Below are positions 16,670 to 25,784 of a DNA stretch of 60,012 bases, piece by piece (position 1 is the first letter of the stretch; every line of letters starts with the position of its first letter). The notes under the pieces were generated by a model. It saw only the letters and a program-made list of their open reading frames with translations, was not told the origin of the DNA and made no database searches. The stretch comes from an uncultured Selenomonadaceae bacterium. GTDB lineage: Bacteria; Bacillota; Negativicutes; Selenomonadales; Selenomonadaceae. Both the position numbers and the translations under genes were made by a program. The stretch is taken from the NCBI GenBank assembly GCA_905234175.1, contig CAJOGX010000009.1, positions 1 through 60,012 on the forward strand, written 5' to 3'.

Positions 16670-17767
16670 TTAAATTTCAAAAACTTCGCCGGTCTCAGGA
16701 AAAATAAAATCCGTGCGCGAAGTCGGGTCGCTTATCAAAACCTGTTCAACAGTTTCGCTGCTGAAAAAATTTCTGTCCGGCGGGCTGTGAACCACGACGC
16801 AGGTTTTGGGATTTATGCGGCGCACAAAATTTACCACCGCTTCAAAATCGTCGTGAAGTGAAAAATTGCTGTTGACAATCCAGAAACTTCGGTGCGGCGG
16901 AGGCTCCGTTGAAATAATAACACTCGGCGTGTACGAAAAATTACTCAGCGGATGATCCTGCGCGTTCATAACTCTGATTTGCGCCGCTTCAAAACTGTGC
17001 ACCACGTCCATAACTTTATCGTCGATGAATACTTCGACGTTCGGCAAAAATTTATTAATAGCGCTCAGCAGCTCAACGCCTCGGCTGACCTGATTTATCT
17101 GACAGTAAGCCGTCATATTCCTCGCCAGCGCGAAATTAATCTGCCGGAAAATCCTTTCAAGGGCGGCGTCGTTCGTCCTGTAGCCGCAGTGCCGCGCGTG
17201 CAGTCCGCAAAGTATCAGCACGTCAATTTTCTCGTTCGGCAAAACTGCGGCGCCTACCAGCGGCGTCGGGAATGTCGAATAATCGCCCGTGTACAAAATA
17301 TTTCTGCCGCCGAATTTGAAAAGCGTCATCATAGCCCCAGGTATGTGCCCCGCCTGATGAAACGAGACAGTCAAATTTCTCAGCGGAATTTCCTGCAGAA
17401 AAGTTATGCGCGAAATTTTTTCCTGCGCCAGCACCGACAGCCGCTCCGCCAGCTGCATTTTCGTTATCCGCCACGTCAAATCCGTCATGTAGACCGTCGA
17501 GCGCTCGTTCAGCGCCAGAAATTCCGGCAGCGCCCCGACGTGATCCAAATGCGCGTGCGAAATTATCACGTGCGAAATCTGCCGGAAATCCTGAACGTAC
17601 GGCGTCGCCAGCAGCGCTTCAAACTTCGGCGTAAAATTATTCCAGCCGCGCCCCTGCCCGCAGTCCAGCAGAAAATTTCTCTCTCCCAGCCGCAAAAAAT
17701 AACAGCTCGCTCCAACTTCCTGCGCCCCGCCCAGCGCCATGAAAATTACTCTGTCCTTCGTCCACAA
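16670..17767 (-). CDS. MBL-fold metallohydrolase, beta-CASP / RNase-like
   Basis: 365 residues. Metallo-beta-lactamase motifs: motif 1 near LLDCGQG, motif 2 SHAHLDHVG (HxHxDH), motif 3 AGHIPGAM, motif 4 YTGDYS. This set resembles CPSF73/RNase J-type hydrolases, which cut RNA, rather than lactamases or glyoxalases. The middle segment (GLHARHCGYR, AYCQINQVSRGVELLSAIN) looks like a short beta-CASP domain. The last motif may be CVVVHSPPD. Start is TTG 17767, 7-8 nt after GGAGGTG. First gene of the operon; the GrpE-like gene starts 18 nt after it. Association of such an enzyme with an Hsp70 pair suggests a protein- or RNA-quality-control unit (inference). Confidence 0.8.
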   Translation of the reverse strand: MWTKDRVIFMALGGAQEVGASCYFLRLGERNFLLDCGQGRGWNNFTPKFEALLATPYVQDFRQISHVIISHAHLDHVGALPEFLALNERSTVYMTDLTWRITKMQLAERLSVLAQEKISRITFLQEIPLRNLTVSFHQAGHIPGAMMTLFKFGGRNILYTGDYSTFPTPLVGAAVLPNEKIDVLILCGLHARHCGYRTNDAALERIFRQINFALARNMTAYCQINQVSRGVELLSAINKFLPNVEVFIDDKVMDVVHSFEAAQIRVMNAQDHPLSNFSYTPSVIISTEPPPHRSFWIVNSNFSLHDDFEAVVNFVRRINPKTCVVVHSPPDRNFFSSETVEQVLISDPTSRTDFIFPETGEVFEI

Positions 17768-17818
17768 AAATTTTCACCTCCATTTTTAAATCGAAATCTT
17801 TTCCGGCTCTGCTAATAC

Positions 17819-17847
17819 TTGACAAAAATTTATTTCGGTGATACACT
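17819..17847 (+). promoter_or_regulatory. Promoter for tRNA-Thr(CGT)
   Basis: -35 TTGACA (17819-17824), 17-nt spacer, -10 TACACT (17842-17847), 21 nt before the tRNA. Confidence 0.75.
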
Positions 17848-17868
17848 ACGCCACGGTTAAATTCTTAC

Positions 17869-17940
17869 GCTGGATTGGCTCAGTTGGTAGAGCAGCGCAT
17901 TCGTAATGCGCAGGTCGTCAGTTCGAGTCTGACATCCAGC
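17869..17940 (+). tRNA. tRNA-Thr, anticodon CGT
   Basis: Complete cloverleaf: acceptor GCTGGAT/ATCCAGC, D arm GCTC/GAGC, anticodon stem GCGCA/TGCGC with loop TTCGTAA (CGT, reading ACG), T arm GTCAG/CTGAC. The CCA end is not encoded, unlike the three tRNAs at 28135-28369. Single-gene transcription unit between its own promoter and terminator. Confidence 0.95.
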
Positions 17941-17958
17941 TTTGTTTTTTTGCAAACT

Positions 17959-17997
17959 AAAAATCCCAACGACTTTTTCCGCCGAAGGGATTTTTTT
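17959..17997. terminator. Bidirectional terminator between tRNA-Thr and trpB
   Basis: AAATCCC / GGGATTT stem with seven T on the plus strand and a T5 run on the minus strand. It serves the tRNA from one side and trpB from the other. Confidence 0.75.
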
Positions 17998-18025
17998 AGT
18001 GCTGAAATTTTTCCGCGAAGATAAA

Positions 18026-19252
18026 TCAATCGAAGTCAATAAAGTCGTCGCCGAAACCGTATTTCTCAATCACGTAATCCAAATCTTTGTCGCCGCGCCC
18101 GCTGAGGTTGACGAGAATGGAGCCGCCGTCCATTTCTTTCGCGCGGCGCATGGCGTAAGCAACAGCGTGGGAACTTTCCAGCGCGGGAATAATTCCTTCG
18201 TAGCGGCTGAGCTTGAAGAAAGCGTTGACGGCCTCGCGGTCGCTGGCGGTTTCGTACTTGACGCGCCCAAGTTCCTTCAGGAAGCAGTGTTCGGGGCCGG
18301 AGCCAGGATAATCCAATCCGCTGGCGATAGAGTAAACCGGCGCGGGCTCGCCCTTTTCGTCCTTGAGCATGAGGCTGTTAAAGCCGTGCATGACGCCTTC
18401 GGTGCCGTAAGTCATGGACGCCGCGTGTTCGCCGAGTTTCGTGCCGCGCCCCAACGGTTCGACGCCGACAATTTCAACGGGATCGTTTATGAACGGCAGG
18501 AAAAGCCCAATGGAATTTGAGCCGCCGCCGACGCAGGCAGTGATAACGTCGGGCAGGAAGCCGGTCATTTCCTTGAACTGCGCGCGCGCCTCTTCGCCGA
18601 CGACGTACTGGAAATCGCGCACCATCATCGGGAACGGGTGCGGACCGACAACTGAGCCAATCGCGTAGATTGTATCCTGATAATTTTCCAGATAGTCAGC
18701 GAAGGCGGCGTCAACGGCCTCTTTGAGCGTCTGCTGGCCGTCGGTGACGGAAACGACTTTCGTGCCGAGAACTTTCATGCGCGCAACGTTCGGCGCCTGC
18801 TTGGCAACGTCAACCGCGCCCATGTAAATCGTGCAGTCTAGCCCGAAAAATGCGGCGGCGGTTGCAACTGCCACGCCGTGTTGACCGGCGCCAGTCTCAG
18901 CAATAATTCTTTTTTTGCCCATGAATTTCGCCAGCAGACCTTCGCCCATGCAGTGGTTGAGTTTGTGCGCGCCGGTGTGGTTCAAATCTTCGCGCTTAAG
19001 ATAAATCTGCGTCTTGCCGCCGAGCTTGCGGCTGAGATTTTCGCAGTGATAAATTGGCGTCGGGCGCCCCTGAAATTCACGGCGGATTCTGCGAAGTTCG
19101 TTGATAAACTGCGACGAGTGGCAAATCGTCAAATAAGCGTCGGTGATGTCCTTCATTGCCGGAACGAGCTGCGGCGGAAGATACGCGCCGCCATACTTGC
19201 CAAAGTAGCCGTCCTTCGTGGGATAATTTTTGAGGTAAGTTGAGAAATCCAT
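18026..19252 (-). CDS. trpB: Tryptophan synthase beta chain
   Basis: 408 residues, the standard TrpB1 length. The PLP lysine lies in [14 protein letters not shown]; the phosphate loop is [26 protein letters not shown] and the C-terminal [12 protein letters not shown] are also typical. The beta subunit condenses indole with serine. Start ATG 19252, 9 nt after AAAGG; an in-frame TTG at 19261 is less likely. It stands alone: no trpA or other trp gene is next to it. It may salvage indole or pair with a trpA elsewhere. TTG and AT-rich spacing separate it from the next gene, and the promoter was not identified. Confidence 0.95.
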   Translation of the reverse strand: MDFSTYLKNYPTKDGYFGKYGGAYLPPQLVPAMKDITDAYLTICHSSQFINELRRIRREFQGRPTPIYHCENLSRKLGGKTQIYLKREDLNHTGAHKLNHCMGEGLLAKFMGKKRIIAETGAGQHGVAVATAAAFFGLDCTIYMGAVDVAKQAPNVARMKVLGTKVVSVTDGQQTLKEAVDAAFADYLENYQDTIYAIGSVVGPHPFPMMVRDFQYVVGEEARAQFKEMTGFLPDVITACVGGGSNSIGLFLPFINDPVEIVGVEPLGRGTKLGEHAASMTYGTEGVMHGFNSLMLKDEKGEPAPVYSIASGLDYPGSGPEHCFLKELGRVKYETASDREAVNAFFKLSRYEGIIPALESSHAVAYAMRRAKEMDGGSILVNLSGRGDKDLDYVIEKYGFGDDFIDFD

Positions 19253-19273
19253 AAAAATCAACCTTTCTTTAGT

Positions 19274-20273
19274 TTAGTAGATGAGGCTTATTTTTTGTTG
19301 GAGTGGAATTCTATCAATTTGTAGAATCACGTCGTTCAATAGGGCACTAAACTTCAAGGCGCCATTTCGGTTGAGATGAGCCGTGTCGCGAAAATCTGAA
19401 TTTACAAATCCCTTAAATTTCCAGCCGTCAATAAAGATTGTCATGGAATGTTTTTTCATCAATTCTCTTGCCAGGAAGTAAAATTCATCAAGCATTTTCC
19501 TGTTAAAATACTTGACGTAGCCTTCAGTCATCGGAGTCAAAACAAGGGAGTTGAAATTTTGTACATTCAGCGTTTCGTCGGAAATTCTGAACGAAAGATA
19601 CTCTTCGCGCAGCAGACTTCTATATTTTTCTATCGGCATCTTGAAATTATGCAAATCATTCAGAGCGATAAGGTACTTCAACATTCGGAAATTCATCTTC
19701 GACGAGCGAGAAATATCGTAATGGAAACTGTACGGCGCCAGCCCAATCAGCGCATAACGAAGCTGTGTCCCCCCCCATTTTCAGGATGGTTTCAGCGATT
19801 CTATAATCATAGTACAAATCCTGGCTCCCATCTCCAAGATTTATCAGATTGTGCTCAAACAGCGGGCTTTCAAGCGCCTCCCGCGCATAGCTGAGCCCCG
19901 TTACAAAAATTTCAATTTTCGACGCGCGGGCTTTGTAATACCGCAGCTTAAATTCCGGAAGAAAATTATAGAAACTCGTTACGTTGTTGAAAATTATGAG
20001 CTTATCCAGATTGGTTTCGTACTTGCAAATTTCATCTACCATGTTGACGCGCATGGGCTCCTCGGAAATACAAATGATGTAATCGTAAAAAAATTTATCG
20101 ACGCATTCCCCTAGCTCATAAAAAGGATAAAGCGGGCACTCCAAATTTCCAGGAAAATTTTTAGCTTTGTCCAAATCCTCAACCACAATCGCGCAGTATT
20201 CATTCGCTGAACTTAAAACATATTTCAATGAATCGTGCAACAAATCGCTTAGCGTTACGAGTAAAATTCTCAC
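19274..20273 (-). pseudogene. SGNH/DHHW-like surface protein gene, frameshifted at a G8 tract
   Basis: Read across, this is one gene of about 332 codons split by a run of eight G (minus strand, about 19756-19763). Frame 1 (GTG 20273) gives MRILLVTLSDLLHDSLKY to ILKMGGDTASL. Removing one G continues it as GTQLRYALIGLAPYSFHYDI, in frame with the second part, which ends with a DxxH-like motif RDTAHLNRNGALKFS seen in SGNH-type O-acetyl/hydrolase relatives. The GTG overlaps the metG TGA, so it is co-translated with metG. The tract could be a phase-variation switch or decay; as sequenced, the product is truncated. Function unknown, perhaps glycan modification. Confidence 0.75.
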
Positions 20274-21814
20274 TGAATTACCTCAACTCGTGGGAAAAGC
20301 TGCTGCGGCTTCCCGACGCGGTGATTCGCTTCGAGCTTTCCGAAAGTCTCTGCGTCAGCGAGCTGAATTATATCAAAATTGTTATCGACTTGCAACTGTT
20401 CCAGAATTTTTCTTGCGGTCGACGGCGTGAACGGCTCAATCAGAATTGCGATAATCCTGAGCGATTCGGCGAGGTTGTACAAAACGTTTGCGAGCGCCTG
20501 AACCTGCGTCGGGTCTTTAGCGAGTTTCCACGGCGCGGTTTCGTCGATGTACTTGTTGCAGCGGCTGACGAATTTCCAGACGAGCTTAACGGCGTCGGAA
20601 ATTTTCATGTCGTCCATGAGTGCGCGGTATTCCTTCGCAGTTTCAACTGCCTCATCCTGAATGCTTGCGTCAAGGTCGGTAAGATTTGCTGGAGCGGTAA
20701 GCGCGCCGCCCTGGAATTTGTTAATCATGTTCAGCGTGCGGTGCAAAAGATTTCCCAAATCGTTCGCTAAATCTGCGTTGATTCGCTGAATGAGAGCGTC
20801 GCGGCTGAAGTTGCCGTCCTGCCCAAGAACGATTTCGCGCAGGAGAAAATATCTGATAGCGTCGGAACTGAACTCGTCAATTAAAAGCAGCGGGTCGACG
20901 ACATTGCCTTTTGATTTGGACATTTTGCCGCCGTCAATAACCAGCCAGCCGTGGCCGTAAACTTTTTTCGGCAGTTCAATTCCCAGCGCCATTAAAATGC
21001 AGCCCCAGATAATTGTATGGAACCGCACAATTTCCTTGCCGACAAGGTGCAAATCCGCCGGCCAGAATTTGGAAAATTTTTCCGCGTCGTCCAAAAATCC
21101 AATCGGCGTGAGGTAATTCGTCAGCGCGTCGAACCAGACGTAGATTACGTGCTTTTCGTCGCCAGGCACGGGGATTCCCCAGTCGAACGAGGTTCGCGAC
21201 ACGCACAAATCTTCCAGCCCTTGCTTAATGAAATTTATCATTTCGTTCCTGCGCGACTTCGGCTCCAGAAATTCCGGATTTTCCTCGATATGATTCAAAA
21301 CGGCGTCGGCGTACTTCGACATTTTGAAAAAGTAAGCTTCCTCGGAAACTTTTTCAACTGGGCGGTGACAGTCGGGGCAGCAGCCGTTTTCGTCGAGCTG
21401 AATTTCCGTCCAGTAAGATTCGCAGGGCGTGCAGTAAAGGCCGGTGTATTCGCCCTTGTAAATGTCGCCGTTTTGCTGAATGCGGCGGAAAACTTCCTGA
21501 ACAACTTTGTGGTGGCGCGGCTCGGAAGTGCGAATGAAGTCGTCGTTGGAAATTTCCAGTCGGCGCCAGAGTTCCTTGAAACTCGCAACGATTTTGTCGA
21601 CGTACTCAATCGGCGTGACGCCCTGGGCTTCGGCTGTGCGCTGAATTTTCTGCCCGTGCTCGTCGGAGCCGGTAAGGAAGAAAACTTCGTGCCCCGTCAG
21701 CCTTTTGTAGCGGGCAACGGCGTCGGCAATCGTCGTGCAGTACGCGTGCCCAATGTGCAGTTTCGCGCTGGGGTAGTAAATTGGCGTGGTTATGTAAAAC
21801 GGTTTTTTGTTCAT
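20270..21814 (-). CDS. metG: Methionyl-tRNA synthetase, short form
   Basis: 514 residues. Class I signatures: HIGH in KLHIGHAY, KMSKS in GGKMSKSKGNVVDP, and a Cys4 zinc knuckle (CTPCESYW and CPDCHRPV). It charges Met onto tRNA-Met. It lacks the C-terminal tRNA-binding domain found in the 650-residue Firmicute form, so this is the shorter type. ATG 21814 follows AAAGGAG. It lies downstream of the ricT-trmN6-rsmI genes as in other Firmicutes, with a P5C-reductase-like gene between. Confidence 0.96.
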   Translation of the reverse strand: MNKKPFYITTPIYYPSAKLHIGHAYCTTIADAVARYKRLTGHEVFFLTGSDEHGQKIQRTAEAQGVTPIEYVDKIVASFKELWRRLEISNDDFIRTSEPRHHKVVQEVFRRIQQNGDIYKGEYTGLYCTPCESYWTEIQLDENGCCPDCHRPVEKVSEEAYFFKMSKYADAVLNHIEENPEFLEPKSRRNEMINFIKQGLEDLCVSRTSFDWGIPVPGDEKHVIYVWFDALTNYLTPIGFLDDAEKFSKFWPADLHLVGKEIVRFHTIIWGCILMALGIELPKKVYGHGWLVIDGGKMSKSKGNVVDPLLLIDEFSSDAIRYFLLREIVLGQDGNFSRDALIQRINADLANDLGNLLHRTLNMINKFQGGALTAPANLTDLDASIQDEAVETAKEYRALMDDMKISDAVKLVWKFVSRCNKYIDETAPWKLAKDPTQVQALANVLYNLAESLRIIAILIEPFTPSTARKILEQLQVDNNFDIIQLADAETFGKLEANHRVGKPQQLFPRVEVIQ

Positions 21815-21826
21815 GAAAATCTCCTT

Positions 21827-22789
21827 TCAATCTTTGTGCAGCCAGCGGAAATTAATCGGCAGCGCGTCTTTATCTTTGTCCTTCGGCTTAGGTTTCGCAG
21901 AGGATACGCCGCTGAACGACGGGCGAATTTTCGGTGGAGGCGCGGCTTGCGTGGAACTGGAACCCGCCGCCATTTTTTCAGCTTCTTCCGCTTCAATCAG
22001 TTCGGCGTAAACGGGCTTGTCGATAAATTTTTGGAGCTCGGTTTTAATTCCGTGAGCTTCGATGAGTTTCGTGACGCGCGTGCGGAATTTCTGGTCTAGC
22101 AGCCCGCGCCGAATGAACGATGAAACGTCCTTATCGTCTTCGGTCAGCGTATAAACTGCGCCCTTGAAAAGTTTTTCAGCGATATAATTTGCGTCCTGAA
22201 TTGACAGCCCGATTTTGCGCGCGAATCGCACCATGTTTTGAATCGCCACGTAAGCAATGTAAGCGTTCGCCGTGAGGAACCCCGCCAGCTGCTCGAGTTC
22301 CTTTTCGTCGTCAACATTTATCACGTCGCCGCAGTTATTCAGAATCAGCTGGGCGACACTTTCAGCGCTGAGCGACGCATTTTTACTGGTGACGTACGCG
22401 CCTAGGCCGTGGCCGGAAATTATCGACGGCGTGATAAAAAGGCGAATGATTTCATTTTCTGGGAAAGTTTTTTCCAGCGTCGCCATGTCCAAATCCGGCA
22501 CGACGGAAACGAGTAGCGTCGTCGGCGCAACTTTCGCGGCGATCCGCTTGAGTATTTTTTCAGTGTCGACCGGCTCGAACATTAAAAATAAAAGTGCCGC
22601 CTGCGGAATAAAATCTTCAAACTTCTTGACGAAATGCACGCCGTACTTATTTTCGAGCTGCGCGCCGAACTGCTCGGTAAAATTTCCAACGTAATAATCG
22701 TCGACGGGGCCGTTGAACGTCAGCCCGCGAATCAAAACCTCCGTGTAAAATTCATCGCCTCCAATGATTCCCTTGATAAACCGTTCCAT
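21827..22789 (-). CDS. Pyrroline-5-carboxylate-reductase-like protein
   Basis: 320 residues. N-terminal 150 residues read as a Rossmann-like domain related to ProC (VDTEKILKRIAAKVAPTTLL, then a Gly-rich VTSKNASL region), though the classical N-terminal GxGxxA loop is replaced by GGDEFY. Residues 160-260 match the ProC dimerisation helices: AYVAIQNMVRFARKIGLSI. The last 50 residues are a Pro/Lys-rich, low-complexity tail ending INFRWLHKD. It may be a diverged member without proline synthesis. It lies 12 nt upstream of metG and 12 nt downstream of rsmI. Confidence 0.6.
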   Translation of the reverse strand: MERFIKGIIGGDEFYTEVLIRGLTFNGPVDDYYVGNFTEQFGAQLENKYGVHFVKKFEDFIPQAALLFLMFEPVDTEKILKRIAAKVAPTTLLVSVVPDLDMATLEKTFPENEIIRLFITPSIISGHGLGAYVTSKNASLSAESVAQLILNNCGDVINVDDEKELEQLAGFLTANAYIAYVAIQNMVRFARKIGLSIQDANYIAEKLFKGAVYTLTEDDKDVSSFIRRGLLDQKFRTRVTKLIEAHGIKTELQKFIDKPVYAELIEAEEAEKMAAGSSSTQAAPPPKIRPSFSGVSSAKPKPKDKDKDALPINFRWLHKD

Positions 22790-22801
22790 GTTAAAACTCC
22801 T

Positions 22802-23614
22802 TTATTCCTCCAGATTTACGACGGCGCTGTAGACTTCGCGTCGACTGAGGTTGAATTTCTGAGCGACCGCGCGAATCGCAGATTTTTTATCTGTACCGGC
22901 CGCGACTAGATTTTTGTAGGCGTCGAGAAAATTTTCAGCGGGAATTTCGGGCTGAGCGGTTGCGCCTTCGACGACGATAACAAATTCGCCGCGCGGCTCG
23001 TCAAGTTTATCAGCCAGCTCGGTTAAATCTGCGCGAATAAATTCTTCGTGAATCTTAGTGAGTTCGCGGGCTAAAACGGCGCGGCGGCTCCCGAAAGTTT
23101 CAGCCAGTTCCGCGAGAATATTTTTAATGCGGTGCGGCGCCTCGTAGAAAATCAGCGTCTCATTGTGGCGCGCAAGTTCGCTAAGAATTTCTCTACGATT
23201 TTTCGCGGACTTGGGTAAAAATCCTGCAAAGGTAAAGCGCGCCGTGTCTAAACCGCTGCAAATAAGCGCGCTAAGTGCGGCGTTGGCGCCAGGAATCGGG
23301 CAGACGGAAATATTTTCAGCGACGGCGGCTTTGACTAAATTTGCGCCAGGGTCGGAAATTGCTGGGAGACCGGCGTCGGAAACGCAGGCGATATTTTTGC
23401 CTTCGCGCAGGAGCTGAAGAATTTTGTCGGCGTCAACAAATTCGTCGTAGCGAATCAGCGGCGTGTGAATTTCAAAGTGCGCCAGAAGTTTTCGCGTGCG
23501 GCGAGTGTCCTCGGCAGCGATAACGTCAGCCTCGCGCAGAATTTTTACCGCGCGGAAAGTCATATCGTCGAGGTTGCCAATCGGTGTGGCGACAAGGTAC
23601 AAAGTTCCAGTCAT
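22802..23614 (-). CDS. rsmI: 16S rRNA (cytidine-1402 2'-O)-methyltransferase RsmI
   Basis: 270 residues of the tetrapyrrole-methylase fold: LYLVATPIGNLDDMTFRAV, AAEDTRRTRKLL, CVSDAGLPAISDPGA, PGANAALSALI and FYEAPHRI. It methylates C1402 in the ribosomal P site. ATG 23614 was chosen because it follows AAGGG by 8 nt and starts the conserved MTGTLYLVATP; longer in-frame extension reads into a hairpin repeat. The gap upstream (23615-23893) holds the repeat at 23653-23758. Confidence 0.94.
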   Translation of the reverse strand: MTGTLYLVATPIGNLDDMTFRAVKILREADVIAAEDTRRTRKLLAHFEIHTPLIRYDEFVDADKILQLLREGKNIACVSDAGLPAISDPGANLVKAAVAENISVCPIPGANAALSALICSGLDTARFTFAGFLPKSAKNRREILSELARHNETLIFYEAPHRIKNILAELAETFGSRRAVLARELTKIHEEFIRADLTELADKLDEPRGEFVIVVEGATAQPEIPAENFLDAYKNLVAAGTDKKSAIRAVAQKFNLSRREVYSAVVNLEE

Positions 23615-23652
23615 AACAAAATCCCTTAAAATTAAATTAACGCAGGCGATTA

Positions 23653-23758
23653 GAGAGGCGCGCATGGACGCGCGCCCTGTGAGCGTCGGTCGCTGGACGC
23701 GACCGCAGCGAACGAGCTTTCTTTGCATACTTTCTTTGGCGGCACAAAGAAAGTATGA
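23653..23758 (+). repeat. Triple-hairpin intergenic repeat, copy 2
   Basis: Same A-B-C order as copy 1, with different sequence: stem A GGCGCGC around ATGGAC, stem B GGTCGC/GCGACC with the TGGAC loop, the CTTTCTTTG box, and stem C TACTTTCTTTG/CAAAGAAAGTA. The outer pairs of C changed on both sides compared with the GCG..TGC copies, so pairing is kept. It lies 3' of trmN6, antisense to it. Confidence 0.8.
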
Positions 23759-23893
23759 TCCCCTTGAGATCTAAGCCGCATAAATATCAATCTCCCCCCC
23801 AAAAAAATATCTTTGAGTCGGTGTTTCAACGAAATGAGTTTGAGCAGGGTAACAGGCTCATTCTCAAATTCGAGGTTCAATAGTGAGCATTTT

Positions 23894-24634
23894 TCAAACC
23901 TCCAGACCGTAAATTTTTTTTATGTCAGCGGTATAGGAGCCGTCATTTTCGTGAACGACGAGCGGCGGAAGAATTTTCAAACTGCCCGCGTTGGCGCCAA
24001 CGACCGCTTCGAGCATGATTAAATTTGCGTTGCGTCCGGCTTTCGGCTGAACGATTTGCAGGCGTTTCATTTCAAACTGGTGGCGGCCGAGCGCGGCGAC
24101 AATTTCAGTAAGACGCGAGGCGAGGTGAATCATACAGAAACTGCCGCGAAATTTCAGCGCGAATCTGGCGGCGGTAACAACGTCTTCGAGCGTTGCGGTA
24201 AATTCGTGGCGGGCGCGCGCGACGCCGTGGAGCTTGTTGCTGTCGCCGTCCTTAACCGGCACGTACGGCGGATTGGCGATAACCAAATCGAAACTTTCCG
24301 CGCGAAAAATTTCTCGGTGTAAGCGGTAATCGCCTTCGACGACGGAAATTTTTTCGGTAAGATTATTCAGAGCAACGTTGCGGCGGGCGGTCTCAGCCAT
24401 CAGAGAATTAAGTTCGACTGCGCAAATTTCAGCAACTTCGTCAGCGATTAAAAGCGGAATGACGCCGGTGCCCGTTCCCAAATCCAAAACTTTGAACCTG
24501 CGCTTGAAGTTCGGGAAGTGCGCAATTAAAACCGAGTCCATTGAAAAACAAAATTCGCGCTCGTTCTGGATAATTTTTCTGCCGGACTTCATGAGGTCAT
24601 CGAGGCGCTCGCCGTCGCGTAGTTCGGCGCTCAT
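23894..24634 (-). CDS. tRNA1(Val) A37 N6-methyltransferase family protein (YfiC/YabB)
   Basis: 246 residues. SAM motif I is VLDLGTGTGVIPLL; the adenine-N6 catalytic motif NPPYVPV is present, as in TrmN6 (YfiC) enzymes that modify A37 of tRNA-Val. Its ATG overlaps the ricT stop as ATGA, so they are translationally coupled. This ricT-trmN6-rsmI order is the yaaT-yabB-yabC order of Bacillus. Confidence 0.9.
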   Translation of the reverse strand: MSAELRDGERLDDLMKSGRKIIQNEREFCFSMDSVLIAHFPNFKRRFKVLDLGTGTGVIPLLIADEVAEICAVELNSLMAETARRNVALNNLTEKISVVEGDYRLHREIFRAESFDLVIANPPYVPVKDGDSNKLHGVARARHEFTATLEDVVTAARFALKFRGSFCMIHLASRLTEIVAALGRHQFEMKRLQIVQPKAGRNANLIMLEAVVGANAGSLKILPPLVVHENDGSYTADIKKIYGLEV

Positions 24635-25704
24635 CTTTTGGAATCCCGCTTAGATTTTTTAGAATGCCTGCGCGGCAGGTGACTGGAACTTTTGTCAGGC
24701 TTGTCGGTTTTCGGCGCGCGGTTATCGAAAAGATTGGTCGTGCGCTGAGTTTCCTGACGCGGCGGATTTTTCGGCGGATTTTTACGCGGGCGCTCACGTT
24801 CAGCGGGCGGCGGCGTCTCAGTTTTGGGCGGCTCTTCAAAAGTTCGCGCGGGCTTTTTATTAGCGGGCTCTTCAGCGTCAACCGGCACCAAATCTTCCCA
24901 GCTGGCGAGGACGGTTTTTTCCTCGTCAATAAAAATCGTGGCGTTGCGGCGCGAAGCGTTGACAGCGACGACTTTGCCGCGCACGCCGTCTTCCACTACG
25001 ACGCGGTCGCCAGGCATGGGCTGATAATTATTCTGCTGCGCCTGCTCAACGTAATGCTCGTGGTAGTACTCGCTCTCGAACTTCAGACAGCAAAGCAGCC
25101 GCCCGCAAAGGCCGGAAATTTTAGCGGGATTGAGCGAAAGATTCTGCTCCTTAGCCATGCGGATTGAAACCTGTGCAAATTCGCCGAGGAAATTCGCGCA
25201 GCACAGCGGCCGCCCGCAGCAGCCAACGCCGCCAATTTTTTTAGCCTCGTCACGTACGCCAACCTGACGCAAATCGATTCGCGTGCGGAAAACGTACGCC
25301 AGATCCTTGACCAGTTCGCGGAAATCTACGCGCCCTTCTGCGGTGAAGTAGAAAATAATTTTGCTCAAATCGAAGGCGTAATTCACGTCGATTAAATTCA
25401 TCGGCAGCTTGTGCTCCAGAATTTTTTTCCTGCAAACTTCGCCGGCGTGCTGTTCCCTGACGTGGTTTTCCTCGATTCGCGCAACGTCATTCGGCGTAGC
25501 CTTGCGTTTAATTTTTCGCGGCGCGGGAGTTTCGGGCTTTTCCGCCACAGGAATTTCGTGCACGCCAATGACAACTTCGCCGTATTCCAGCCCGCGCGTC
25601 GTATCAACAAGGACGTAATCGCCGCGCTCAAAATTTTCGTCGCCAGGGTCGAACAGGTGAATTTTGCCGGCTTTTTTGAATCTGACACCGATAACTTTTT
25701 GCAC
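24631..25704 (-). CDS. ricT: RicT (YaaT), PSP1-domain regulatory protein
   Basis: 357 residues. The core (1-270) is the PSP1 fold with its cysteine set: GGVGCCGRPLCCANFLGEF and AKISGLCGRLLCCLKFE. In Bacillus RicT joins RicA/RicF in an Fe-S complex that directs RNase Y. The last 85 residues are a Pro/Lys/Arg-rich disordered tail (RERPRKNPPKNPPRQE), longer than usual and probably RNA- or protein-binding. GTG 25704 is 9 nt after GGAGG, which directly follows the rpsI terminator. Confidence 0.92.
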   Translation of the reverse strand: MQKVIGVRFKKAGKIHLFDPGDENFERGDYVLVDTTRGLEYGEVVIGVHEIPVAEKPETPAPRKIKRKATPNDVARIEENHVREQHAGEVCRKKILEHKLPMNLIDVNYAFDLSKIIFYFTAEGRVDFRELVKDLAYVFRTRIDLRQVGVRDEAKKIGGVGCCGRPLCCANFLGEFAQVSIRMAKEQNLSLNPAKISGLCGRLLCCLKFESEYYHEHYVEQAQQNNYQPMPGDRVVVEDGVRGKVVAVNASRRNATIFIDEEKTVLASWEDLVPVDAEEPANKKPARTFEEPPKTETPPPAERERPRKNPPKNPPRQETQRTTNLFDNRAPKTDKPDKSSSHLPRRHSKKSKRDSKR

Positions 25705-25720
25705 TTGGAAAATCCTCCAT

Positions 25721-25754
25721 AAAAAAATTACCCCGACGCTTGCCGAGGCTGTAA
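25721..25754 (-). terminator. Intrinsic terminator after rpsI
   Basis: Minus-strand stem CCTCGGC / GTCGGGG with TTAC/GTAA at its base and seven T, running into the ribosome site of ricT. Some read-through could feed ricT. Confidence 0.65.
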
Positions 25755-25784
25755 TTTGGTTTCCGTATTTTAAATGTTTCAGTA

